Assembly (NCBI GenBank): GCA_002914805.1
Contig: JXTB01000295.1
Location: 96,550 to 160,549 of the forward strand
From: Parasponia andersonii
Lineage: Eukaryota > Streptophyta > Magnoliopsida > Rosales > Cannabaceae
Length of the DNA stretch: 64,000 nt
Direction of reading: 5' to 3'
Position 1 is the first letter of the stretch, and every line of letters starts with the position of its first letter. Made by a program: the position numbers and the translations under genes. Under the pieces are notes generated by a model. It searched no databases. It was not told the origin of the DNA and saw only the letters and a list, made by a program, of their open reading frames with translations. Positions 11,169 to 22,666 of this stretch are shown in pieces.

Positions 11169-14100
11169 TCAACCCAAACCAGAGCTAGTGCCAGGTACAG
11201 GCCTTAACATCGGATGATTCATACTAGGCTGGGGATTCCCAGTGGCACTGAAGATGACATTTGAAGCAGCAGATGAGGATGGCTGTAGGGCTGCAAGGGG
11301 CATCCTTGGTCCCAGCCCAAACATTTGCTGCCGAGACATGAATGGCATGTGGGGATGCACCTGTTGTGGTTGGTTGGTGTTGCTGTACCCTGATATGCTT
11401 GGCTGTGAAGGTGAAGCTGACATAATTTGTTGCCTACTGTTACCAGTGTTGTTAACCATGGAAGGACCAACAGCCGGTGGACTCATGGAAGAAGTGACCC
11501 CACTAGCTCCCATCCGTGCTGCCATCAGACGACTCCGCTCCGCCAAAAGCCTCTGCCTTGTCCTCTCCACTTGTTCACATTCTTTCATTAGAAATGTTTC
11601 CACTTCGGCAAATTGCTTTAACTTCAGTTCTAATCTCTTCAACTGTCACAGGTTTCACAGCATAGAGATGTATAGAGTTTTAATTTTCTTTCCAAGGGTT
11701 GGTGAATTATAAGACAACTAGCACATTGATATTAGAGGTACAGTGATGAGAATTGAGAAGCAAAACTAGTAAAACCTTCATGACTGAGAAACCACTTAAG
11801 GAAACTATAGCAGGTAACAAATGAACGGAAGAAAGTGAAAAACTGACACGGGCAATGACATCGCCTGACTGAATTTCCAATTCAAGCGAAAATCAAAGGT
11901 TTCAATACAGCATATATCAATCGCAAATTTCAACACAATTAGAATGAAGAAGTATTGATACACACAACACATTACTCGTACATGTATATTATCTTGAGCA
12001 TCTACGAATCTTCATTTAGAGAGGAAAAAAGCAAAGAAATTCAGAAATGAAAAAGGGAGGAAAATAAACTTATATTTTCAAATCGTAATACCTGATGATT
12101 TATAATATTAGCAGATAGTCTCTGTATTTCACGTTCTTCATGATCAGCAAAGAGTTTTGCCTTTGTTGCTGCAGCAGCCAGGCCAGCTTTTGCAGCAGCT
12201 TTAACTTTTTCCACCGATAATGGAGCAGCACCAGCCTCATTTTGACCCCTTGAACCAAGGGTGGTTGAGTTCTCTCCTATAGTTTAAACAATAAAATAAT
12301 GGAATGAAGTGAAAGGCAGAGGAAGGGCACAAATCTGAAGAGAAGAGGTAAAATCTAATAGAGTACCCTTATGGTGAACCGAATTTGAGATCTCTCCCTG
12401 AGGACCACTATCTCTACCAGTCTCTGAGTTCATCCTTCGTACAAGAAAAGAAATTTCAATTCTGTGAATAGAATCAAGGTTTTACAACATGAATGATGCA
12501 CAAACAACATCCTGCAAGTAAAAAATTTCAACAGTTTCCACATCTAAAACTATGGATGTTCTTCCATCAAACATTTAAATAACTAGAAGAAAAAGTAAAT
12601 TCCTTTCTTAATGTTATGGTATTAGGAATTTACTGAAGTTATGCAAAATTAGAAGTTATGAAACGGAGAGAACTACAAATATCTACACTTCACGAATCCC
12701 AGCAACGAAAATACTAAGAAAACACATTTACAAGATGAATGCAACAAAGATTGGATTGTAATAATGATCTGCTGTAAAACAAGAGAACCCACCTATTACT
12801 CTGCCCCGATCCTTCCCTCTGTAAAAGGTTCTCTGAAGCAGATAAACCACTGTCCTCAGACAATGCTGCCAAGGATGCATGGGCACAAGCTGCAGCAACC
12901 CTAGGTCCAACAGCAGAGGCTAGGAAAGCAACCTATAAAATATAGTTGCCAGTTAGTTGTGTAGGAACACAAGAGACGTGTAGCAAAAAATCCATCCCTG
13001 TCACCAAAAGTCTGCAGCATTATGTCTAATTAAAGCATATTAACCCTCCTCTTAGGATCCTTTCATTAGATAACAAGTCTAAGAAGAGGATTGCAAAGCA
13101 ACAATAAATCCTATCTTTATCATCATTTTGAATTCTATTCTTGTATCAGTTTGTGCTTGAACTAAATGTAAAAATTGGTACCTACCAGGGCCATGACTGG
13201 ATTCCCAGAATTGGCGAAAGGGAATCTGCTTTCATAATCAGCATCTTGTTGGCAGGATCCTAGAGAAGATGAAAGACATGTAAAGTCAGAAATATATTCC
13301 CTTTACTTCATGAGTGAAGAACCAAAACTAAATAAGAAGACCTGCTGAGTCCCCATTTGAATTTGAATGTAGTCGTCCATGAACAGCTCCATTTGACAAA
13401 TTGGATGATACAGAATTCCCTGGAACTTCAATATTTTCAAGTAGGCCATCCTCCACAGGGAGGCGGAGAAAATGAAGAATACATTGTGCTTTAGACTTGG
13501 TACCAACATGCTCCGCAATTTCATTCCAGTTCTCATTGTATATTTCCATTGCTTCAAGTAGCAATAGCGTTTCTTGATCTGTCCAACTTTCCCCATCTAG
13601 ATCACCATAATCTTTTGTTGAATCCATCCGCGTAAAATCTAAGCTTGAATGACCAATCACATACCTCCCATCGTGAAAGCAATCAGAGCATAGCATTACA
13701 TCCATCTGTTACATAAGATATTAATCAGCCACCATAGTCTGCAATGAATATAATCTCAAACTAGCATCAATCCAGGCTAAGTAAATGAATTCTCCTTATC
13801 ATCAATCTTAAGGTATATGTACTTTGTAAAAGACAATCATCTTTTGCATCTGTATTCAGGCATGACCAAAGATTCCAATGGCATTCAAATAACCAGCTTG
13901 AAAGGTGGATGTTATTATAATAACGCCAATTCTACCAACTAAGCAGCTGTCAAGTTTACCAATTAGAAAATACAAGTTAAATTGCACTTTGCATCTGTCT
14001 CATCATTTTGTTCCAGACATGGGCAATCAATCATCCTTTTATCTTGTCAACATTATTAAAGCAGACAATTGTTTTTCTATTGGAAATTGTAGTTGCAGCA

Positions 14101-16179
14101 TAACATGTATACAAGATAGTCCCCACTTGATCATACTAGATTCAAATTTCTATAAATTAGTCACCCAATAAAAAGCGAACAATTTCATATTATTCTCAAA
14201 TCTCAACTTTAAGAGGGTTTCCAAGACCAATCTTATGCCATTGTCATGGCAGAAAGAAACTTTTCTGTTTAATCAAAGAATAGCTACAAAACTTTATAGC
14301 ACAGTACTTCTAACAAAGAACTTCAAGTAGTTGCAGGTGTTCTCTCATTTTTTTTCCCCAGGAAAATATGCAATCTCGATGGCTAAATATGAGGAGCGAA
14401 AACATAATGATTATAACATGATATGAATTACCTCCTTCTGTGACTGATAGTATACAGTGCGAAGAGGTCGAGAACAGTAACTGCAATGATTTTCAGATAG
14501 ACGCTCACGGATTCTGTTGTCCAAATCAGAGAAATTCTTGTCATGAAATGACGATGATGAATAAACATCAGCTGCCTTAAGCTTACATTTGGGCTTGTCA
14601 AACTTGATTAAACTATCAATGGACTTTAAAGCAGCTGATGGAACATGAATATCACCATTTGAATCCTCTGTCAAGTAGGAACTTGTATTCCATGACTCAT
14701 GACTTGGTGCAGTGGCACAGTAATTAATAATTCCCCAGTGATCAAGAAAGCGAACTATTCTATTTAAATCTTCAGTATCAATACCAACTATCAATCCGAC
14801 GAAATCAGAAACCGTGAGCCGCTTTTCTGGATTCTCCATGTATTTAGCAACAACATAGTTCCTACATTCCATGTATTTCTCAGCAGTATGGTCAGGTGAT
14901 TTTCCAGAGAAAAAATGTGGCACCACTTGTCTCTCTAGTCTATGCACAGTAGCTGGTGAAAACCAATCTGCCACGAGTGAAAAAAAAAAAGAGAGAGAGA
15001 GAGAGAACCACATTCATTACACGCATATATTTTTTTTTAAAAATAAAATGGATACACAACCAACTATGAAGCCTCTAACATGCCTTTTTGTTTAAGTCCC
15101 GTAGGTTTTACAAATCCTGGCATTGATAGTTGGACAATGTATAATAAAAACACAAGTGATGCAATGTTATAAAACTCTTCCTCATATTCCTTGATCAAGC
15201 TTCCTTGTGTACATAAAAAGGGTATGGGCGTGTGTATAACAACGAGCACATAGTAATAGCAAGTTTTCCAACGAGTGTGAAAGTTCTTAACTATCTAGCA
15301 TTTTTCAGGTTCCCACCTAACGCAGAAACTAAAGCATGTGCAAGATAGAGAAAGAGAGTATTTAGTAGAGTAGAGTAGCGAACCCGAATGCATTGGAACG
15401 ACATGACATCGACTCCCGAAACGCTTAACAACGCCGCGCCCTTCCAAAATTGGGGGCGGAGTAATCACATAGGCCGAATTGCCGCCATCGGACCTGTCCT
15501 GATCCAAACCAGGGCTGTCAGCAGGCACAGCCGACAACGCCTGGAGCTGACCATACGACACATTCTCCAAAAACATGGTCAAGGAGCTTCCCTGACCTTG
15601 ACCCTTGCTCTCCCCCAACTCATTAGCTCGCTCCAAACCCACAATGGCCGTCACGGACGGATGAGGCCGGTTCAAAGCACGCCCCACCACCGGCGGAAAG
15701 TCGGAATACCGGACCCCACCGTCCTGCGAAACCTCACTCTCCTGAGGGCTTGGATCGGGTGCGGCCTCAGATAGAGGGTTAGGGTGGGCCCCACCCTCGG
15801 AATCGTCTTCTCGGTCTTGTTGTTGTTGTTCGAGGTCGTCCTCGGCAACAACGGCATCGTCTTCGTCTTCGTCTTCGTCTTCTTGCTTCTGCCTCCGGTT
15901 GATTTGGGGCTCTCTCTTTCTCTTCCTCCACTTTCCCCGCCCGTCTGTGAAAGTAAATATAAAAAATTTAAAAAAAAAAATCAAAATCAAAATCGAAACA
16001 TTTCCTTAAATAAAATTATTCAAATCATTTGGGCAATATATACATTAATATATAATTGTTGGTATAGATACATAGATAGATATACATAAATATATATACG
16101 AGAGAATGTGAAAGAGGGAGAGAATTAGGTTAGAAAAAAAAAGGGGTATACCTGATGGGAAGGAAGGAGAAGCTGGCAT
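11169..16179 (-). CDS. SWI3C: SWI/SNF complex subunit SWI3C (9 coding exons, 809 aa)
   Basis: This is a core scaffold subunit of plant SWI/SNF (BAF-type) nucleosome remodellers in the nucleus. Coding exons in transcript order: 16179-16152, 15944-15384, 14967-14432, 13705-13342, 13259-13186, 12932-12793, 12434-12367, 12276-12092, 11642-11169. Phases close to give 809 residues, against 807 in Arabidopsis SWI3C. Exon 1 encodes only MPASPSFPS plus one base. Domains: basic RGKWRKRKR and an acidic stretch near the N-terminus; SWIRM about 195-290, starting at DWFSP; a ZZ-type zinc finger with C358, C361, C381 and C384; SANT about 414-460 ([14 protein letters not shown]); a coiled coil about 635-690 (HEEREIQRL to RTRQRLLAE); and a Gln/Pro/Met-rich tail. 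The SWIRM-ZZ-SANT-coiled coil order with the tail is specific to the SWI3C class. Introns contain only short GA and poly-T runs. No frame damage is seen. Confidence 0.95.
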
Positions 16180-17029
16180 TTCTTGCTCGAACTGGCGCTA
16201 TGAAGAATCAAAACCCCTTAAGCCGAGACTGAGGGAGAGACTGAGAATAGGGTTCTTCTTCCTCTCCGAGTTTCAGCTTTGGTTTTGGGTTTGCCCAGCA
16301 ACCTATCGTTCTTCATTTTCTTTTCATTTTATTTTATTTTATTTTTTTATCTTTTTCGAAAGAAATGCGAAATTCAATTTAGGCGCGTGAGAGCGAGCCC
16401 TAATCCACTCGCGAGATGGAACAGAGAGTTCGCACGATTCCGAAAAGTCCACGTGCCATTCAAATGTATTTCCGGCGTTGGCCCTTTTACTTCCATTTTT
16501 AAGGGATTTTAACGGGTTAATCAATGGCTCCCTCAAAATAATAATAATAATAATAATAATAGTAATAATAATAATAATTAATGGCAGAAACGGTCCCTAA
16601 AGTATTCAATGAGTGACATACGTGTGTCGTCTAAAAAGTGCATTTGAAAATAATTTTCAAAATTTCAAGTGTAAAAATAAATAATTATAAAAAAAAATTT
16701 TCTAAATTTATAATTCTTAAAACCCTAAAAAATATAAATAATATTTTTTTTTATTCTCTCTAAATCCTTTTAATCAGTTAATTTCTTGTAAATATTTTTT
16801 CTAATGATACAACTGATGATACAACGTACTCCTTAGATATATTTTTTATCAAAAATTTAAAAGCATATTATAATTTAGATAATCCAAAGACAAAACTATT
16901 ACAAATCATAAAATTTAGGAACTTAATTGTTATAATTGAAATTTTAGGGACTAAATTGCCACAAATTAGATAGTTCATGGATCATTTGGGCCATAGACCC
17001 TATCTCGCTTTAATATCGGGTTTTTATCA
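16180..17029. other. SWI3C 5' flank and AT-rich spacer
   Basis: This contains the SWI3C leader and promoter (roughly 16180-16500; T-rich and CT-rich on the transcribed strand, no clear TATA box). A trinucleotide ATA microsatellite at 16537-16578 is interrupted by one GTA. The rest is AT-rich sequence without a recognisable gene. Confidence 0.45.
16537..16578. repeat. (AAT)n microsatellite
   Basis: About 14 units of AAT with one interruption (AGT at about 16560-16562). It lies about 360 bp upstream of the SWI3C start codon. Confidence 0.9.
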
Positions 17030-17910
17030 GTAATAACTTCTGAATTATACTCATCATACTACTTTGGTATATGAACTTTCAACTTACATAGTAATGACCA
17101 CTAAATTATATAATTTTTATAACATCGATCCATTTGTCAAAAACTATTAGTTTTTTGACAAAAAATAGTTATGAACAGAGTATATAATAAGACATTATTT
17201 ACTTCTATGAGTCACAATCTCATTTTCTGCCATAATTATCAAACTATATAAGGTCGTTTGTTTCATCAATTCTATTTCGTTCAAATGGAAAATATACTGA
17301 AATGAGTATTTATTTCAATAATTCCAGTTTTCACATTCAAATGGTCTTTTAGAATGAATATTTGTTTCAATAATTCAGTTTTTTCTTTCAAATAGTCCAT
17401 CAATCACATCAACTATTGGAATGAGTTTTTCATATCTTGGAGTGAAAATGGAACCTACGAAGTGTTTTTGAATGGTTCATTCTAAAGTCTCTCATTCTAA
17501 TTACAACCTACTCCACTTCAAATGTCTCTCATTCCAATTATAACTCATTCCATAATTTTTATTTAAATACACCTATTTGAATAAGTGAACCAAACATGGC
17601 CTATATTTTGTGCATAACTCGTTTCTGTTAAAATTTAATAATTTGTAAAAAAAACATGATCATTATTATAATAATTGTCTTAGTCTTGATAGTTTACTAT
17701 GTAAATTAAAAATTCAAAGTTTCATTCTTGATCACAGTTATCAAACTGAGTGCTTTATAATGACGTATTCTATTAAATATTTAACATTTTGTGACGAAAA
17801 GATCGTTATTGCAACAATTATATAACTCAAGTGTCATTACTATGTAAGTTAAAATCTTTGGGGCCAAAATGGTACAATAAGTATAATTTAAGGTCATTAT
17901 TATGATTAAC
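17030..17910. mobile_element. foldback element with long inverted arms
   Basis: The left arm (about 17040-17240) and the right arm (about 17680-17905, reversed) match imperfectly over roughly 170-200 bp. The best anchor is CTTACATAGTAATGAC at 17090 versus its reverse complement GTCATTACTATGTAAG at 17835, flanked by ATTATATAA in both. It is non-coding and AT-rich. A second, shorter inverted-repeat element occupies its loop. Exact termini and target duplication were not resolved. Confidence 0.5.
17250..17601. mobile_element. MITE nested in the foldback element
   Basis: The ends are imperfect inverted repeats: left AAGGTCGTTTGTTTCA and right (reversed) GGCCATGTTTGGTTCA. TATAT is present on both sides (17245-17249 and 17602-17606), a plausible target duplication. 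Internal sequence contains repeated TTTCAATAATTC and TTTCAAATGGTC phrases. It is about 350 bp and non-coding. Confidence 0.5.
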
Positions 17911-18049
17911 CCTTTGATATAAGAAAATTTCCGAAAGATATCCATTTTATTATTAGATGTTTAGGGGTGCACAACAGACGTGTTAGACAACTTTTATCTT
18001 TTTTTTTTTTTTTTTTCTAAATGCATTTTTGGGAAAAATATAACTTAGC

Positions 18050-18983
18050 CTAGACTTTTGTTTTTTATTTTCTATTTTTTATTTTTTTTAAATGAAAAGA
18101 GTGGTGAGATATTATTAAGTAAATTTTTGAGAATATTTTCGCTTTTTATTTCATCGAAAACAAAAATAAATCCAAAAAAGTTTGCAACTATCCTATTGAT
18201 GTAGATTTTCGTCTTCAAACCAATAGGTACCATGTATTTTCGATTAATTCTTATCAAATGATCCCAAAACCCGTGTTTGATATAAGTTTTTGCCCATACA
18301 TTCTTCGTTTGAAGAAGATTATAGATCAATTTTTCGACAAATCTCGAAAGAGGCAGTAGTATATTACTTGCAAAGTGTTCTTTATTAAAAGAAAATAGTA
18401 ATGATAGCTCGTACTCAAATAAGAATAATGAAGAATGTATGAAAGAGAGAAAAAAAAATAATAGGTAGAATTATTGGGATGTGTGTGACCGCCTATTTTT
18501 GTGTGAGAAAGATGCAGTACTTACAATGGCTTTATAATTCTCTAATAACTAGGATTAATGACCACATGTCTCCTGAAAATTAATAGAACGTGTTTCACTT
18601 ATTACTTATATGGACAAAGTTGGCAAGAATCCATGTGTAAATTTGAGTATCCTTAGCACCTGGGGATCATATGACGAATATTTCGCGAGGAATATTCATC
18701 TTAGGTGGATAGAGAGTCTCTTTAAGCCATGACTGGATGTCCAATGTACATTTTAAATACGGTCGGATGTATTCCAAAACCCATCTTTGCACGATTATAT
18801 CTGTTCTTTCTTTCGTTGGTTGTATGCTCAAGAGCCTGCCTTCTATGTGTTTATCCGAGCCCTTATGGCCTAGGTTGGAGCTCTATTCATTCTGGGTAAT
18901 TGTTTGAAACAATTTTGTCATTTTATATGTGGTACTTCCACTATGTGGCGATCTCTAATTGGGTTGGGAGAAATATCTCCAAC
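18050..18983 (-). repeat. probable LTR-retrotransposon remnant
   Basis: On the minus strand this begins TGTTGGAGATATTTCTCCCAACCC-like, a common Copia LTR start. It runs about 600 bp with an AATAAAG near 18370, then enters a short open frame (18329-18072, 85 residues). That frame includes RINRKYMVPIG and IVANFFGFIFVFDE, which I do not recognise. No primer-binding site or second LTR was found. The retrotransposon call rests on the terminus and layout only. The open frame may be a decayed gag start or unrelated. Confidence 0.3.
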
Positions 18984-19454
18984 ATGCCCAATTAAATAAT
19001 AAGTTGGACAATGTCTTTTGCATGCAGTTCATTGGGCAGGGTTTATTTATTTATTTTTTGAATAGTTTAGGACTTTAGGTTATTTAGTTAATTTATTTAT
19101 GATTTTATACAAGCAAAATAAATCTAATTAAAAGAACACGCAGGAAAAACAATCTCAATTTTGCTTCAGGCATATTATATTAATAAGATACTTCTAAGAA
19201 TTATATTCATCGAGTCGATACAAAACAAAACAAACAAGAACTAAATTAAATTTCAAAGACTTTGAATCAACTAACAAATTCTCATTAAAAAAATAAAGTA
19301 AAGCAACATATGCCATGAAATAAACTAACACTTAAACAAACAAGTTCCTGAAATTGAAACACAACTACAAATCAAATATTTAAAACCTACAACAAACTTA
19401 AAAGTTATATAAATTTCACTATAATATGTCATAATACAAATTAACAATCCAAAC
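18984..19454. other. AT-rich spacer
   Basis: No gene, repeat family or regulatory element could be recognised here. Confidence 0.4.
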
Positions 19455-19462
19455 ATTGTTGA

Positions 19463-20369
19463 CAAGGCGGCTGAAGCTATAGACAACTTAGGCCTATGCC
19501 TAAGGCCCAACTTTAAGCCAAGCCCCCAATTCTTTTTAACACTTATTTGTTTTTTAAATCATGAAAAAAAAAATAAATTAGAAAAATATCAAGAAGCCTG
19601 TATTTTCAAAAGTGGGAACACTAATATCCTATTTTTCAATCATTTTCTTATTTAAAAAGTGAAACAAAATCTTGATCCTCAAATTTCAATAAGAATTCAA
19701 TACTGTAATTATGTATTATCTCCTTTAAAAAAATTATGCATTATCTTTCCATATTCTATAGTTATTTCTTTTCAAATTACATCTTCATAATTAATCTATC
19801 TTTTTTTTTTCGAGAGAATAATTAATCCATTTTTAAAGTAATATGTCACCTAAAATATTTGAAAAGAATGGATAGCTCTTTGTTTTAACGTTTTTTTAAA
19901 CCATTAATGTTTCTCATTTTTAGAATTTATAAACCATTTATTTTGTTTACTTATAAATAGATATATATTTAGTTTCGATTTTACAGTACACTTTTCCAAA
20001 AAAGAAATCCAGTTTATTTTCATTTTCAAGCTCTATGTTTCAAATTCTTAATTACTTAATTGCTTAGTAATAAGTTGATTCCTGTTTTTTTTTTTTTTTT
20101 AAATCTCATTTCTTATTAATTTATTGATTAGTATTATTGTTTAAATTTCACAGTAGCTATTCAGTATTCCTTTATTGGTATCTTGTCTTGAGTTGTTTTG
20201 TCTTAATAATCTATACCTAAGAAATTAGAGTAAATATGTCTACTAAAAAATATTCATCCGGATATAAAGAGAAATATAGAGTTTAATACTAAAATTTGTT
20301 TCAAATTTTTTAACAAAAACCTCTGTTAAAGGATTTGCCTAAGGGCCTAAAATGCTTGAGCCAGCTATG
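19463..20369. mobile_element. non-autonomous hAT element, 907 bp
   Basis: The unit is flanked by a perfect 8-bp duplication ATTGTTGA (19455-19462 and 20370-20377), the hallmark size for hAT transposons. Termini are imperfect inverted repeats: CAAGGCGGCTGAAGC on the left and, reversed, CATAGCTGGCTCAAGC on the right. Both are followed by a TTAGGCC and AAGGCCC/TAAGGGCC block. The ends resemble the CAGRGCCGGCTC termini common in plant hAT families. The interior is AT-rich with no transposase frame, so it must depend on a transposase supplied elsewhere. Confidence 0.8.
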
Positions 20370-20700
20370 ATTGTTGAATAAAAAATAAGTGGCCAAAGCA
20401 AGAATATGTCCAAATAATAAGGGTAAATTTAATCACCAAACCTTTGAATCACTATAAGATTCGATTATACTTAAATTATTTGATATAAAAAAAGTGAAAA
20501 ACGGAATAAATGTGGGTAGGAAAAGTTAGGATTACCAACTTAGGTTCGTATGGAATATTTATTGTTTTCCCATGTATACTGATTATATAAAAACCGACCA
20601 AAACCAAGAAGTTTTTGATAAAGTTCGGCCGACTTTTAAATGTTGGCATGTTGTTGGAGCTTTATGCAAAATACAAAATAAACAAATAGCGTTGTGCTTC

Positions 20701-20739
<39 letters not shown>
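20701..20739. repeat. (ATA)13 microsatellite
   Basis: Thirteen uninterrupted ATA units, followed by a short AT-rich stretch. Confidence 0.95.
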
Positions 20740-20967
20740 TATTATGTTACAAAACTCCTTATATTTTAAGAAATATGAAAACTTTTTTTAATTTTATTTT
20801 TTTTATTACAAAAATATAATATAAATCTAAATATACTATTCATTAGGGGTATTTTGTCATTGCTTATTAATTTTCCTAATTTAATTTACATAAAAAATAT
20901 TAGATTTAGAAAATAGTCAAATAATAAGATTTTTTTAATAAAAATTCAAATTTAAGGTATATTCTCA

Positions 20968-21240
20968 TATTTCCTAAAACATAACGGGTTTCATAGGAAA
21001 GGAAATAAAATAAAAAGTTATTCTATGATGGTTTCTTACGGTAATAAATTTTAGTAAAACTTTTGTTCTGGTCCAATTTCTCTCACCATAAAAGACGATA
21101 AATATTTCCTAAAACATAGCGGGTTTCATAGGAAAGGAAATAAAATAAAAAGTTATTCTATGATGTTTTCTCACGATAATAAATTTTAGTAAAACTTTTG
21201 TTTTGGTCCAATTTCTCTCACCATAAAAGACGATAAACAG
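20968..21240. repeat. 135-bp tandem duplication
   Basis: Two direct copies, about 20970-21104 and 21105-21240, with period 135. They share TTTCCTAAAACATA, TTCATAGGAAAGGAAATAAA and TCTCACCATAAAAGACGATA. They differ by only a few substitutions, so the duplication is fairly recent. It is non-coding. Confidence 0.85.
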
Positions 21241-21419
21241 AAATCACCGTAGAAACCGAAAAAAAAAAAAGAAATCAATTAATACAAAAATAATAACTAT
21301 TTTTTTCTCTACTTGTTGAAAATAAAAAATTAGTGTAACAAAAATTTTCATGTGTATTTATATTGGGTATACCTTTAATTAAATTTTGTTTATTTATTTT
21401 TAAATAGAAGCTACAATTT

Positions 21420-21573
21420 GCCAACTGGGACTAACTCAGTTGGTCCAAAATTTGAAGGATGTATGTGTGAATTTGAAAGGGTCAGGTTCAAATCTTAGTA
21501 GAATATGTGTGTTATTTTTTTTTTTTAAATTTATAATAAATGGTGGTCATTAGTTAAGCCCCACTTAAAAAAA
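21420..21573 (+). mobile_element. tRNA-derived SINE with 18-bp target duplication
   Basis: The body starts with an RNA polymerase III A-box-like TAACTCAGTTGGTC and has a B-box-like GGTTCAAATC about 60 bp on. It ends with GCCCCACTT and an A-tail. The exact 18-bp duplication AAATAGAAGCTACAATTT flanks it (21402-21419 and 21574-21591). The internal promoter layout, size (about 154 bp) and long target duplication are standard for plant tRNA-derived SINEs. Its 3' phrase GTTAAGCCCCACTT also appears at 55698, suggesting a second, decayed member of the family there. Confidence 0.85.
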
Positions 21574-21591
21574 AAATAGAAGCTACAATTT

Positions 21592-22666
21592 AGACAATTT
21601 TTTTATTTCGTTGAAACTAAGTATACACCCTTAAAAAACAAGAGATACAACTTAAAGATTATAGAGCTCTAGAGGAGCTTTCTCTCCATTAAGTTCGTTT
21701 GTAAAATTTGAAAAAATAAAAAAGAAAAATCAACACCGAAATCAACTTTGTCTTAGTCTATTATTGGCTAACCCCTAAATTACTATCTAAACAAACAAAT
21801 AATTAACAATTTATTCAATTGCTTTTTGTTTTTGTTCTTGTTCCTGGCTTCCTGCAAAGCAACTTCACAAATCGCAAGAAAGCAAATAACCAATCAGATA
21901 CAATTTAAGGGAGGCCTCAAACAGAGGTCTCTTTGCCTCTAAGATTCGTAACTAATAAAATTACTTGAACGCATACAAGAACATATGACCCAGAGCATTC
22001 GACGCTTTACTAATAAGGTCCTTTACCTCCCAACAGTGCCATACATAGACCATATGGTTCCGTATTGATCGCGCCATACAATCATCAGCTGACCTGGTTT
22101 TGTTCAGGGATGAAAAAAACATGGATTTACCAAATGTAACTTGACGCTCTGAGGTGTACACTGGGCATATCTTCAGTCTGCAAATATCAATAACAGGACA
22201 TATAAACTACAAAGAGAATTCCTTAAAGATGCCATCAATGGTAGAAAGTAGTGTAACAAATTCTGGAATCAGAATTGCATTCAGTGTGCTACTAACGAAT
22301 AAAACAACTTTCAACATGACAAAATCTTGAACAAAACACAGTGTAAATTTAGTTCCGAGCAAAAAAAAAAAAAAGAGGGATTGCCAGCATAAAGACGCGC
22401 ACAATTCTATAGATGATTCAGAAACAAGATACAGCCATGTCAAGACTCGAGTTAATTTACCTACTTTCACGAGCAACATAAGGTTGATCTCCACAGACCA
22501 GTTTTCCTAGCAGCTCCAGAAATACTCAAAGAGTGTTACTCTAATAAAAAAGAAAACCATGACCTTGGACTCCATGCCAATTTCCATGAAGAATAGAGGA
22601 AACTACTTTCATACTCGATTCACCCAATTTATGTGACAATCGTTCTCTCTCAATTACAGAACCGGG
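21592..22666. other. spacer and probable 3' UTR of the PORR gene
   Basis: About 22500-22666 is probably the minus-strand 3' UTR of the adjacent gene. No clean poly(A) signal was fixed. The rest shows no convincing coding sequence; short frames of 66 and 95 codons on the minus strand lack any recognisable motif. Confidence 0.4.

Noticed and set aside
15388..15774. A 128-codon plus-strand frame
   Set aside because: Antisense to SWI3C exon 2; the minus strand carries the conserved protein.
21432..21500. tRNA-like boxes considered as a tRNA gene
   Set aside because: No cloverleaf or anticodon stem could be made; the 18-bp target duplication and A-tail identify a SINE.
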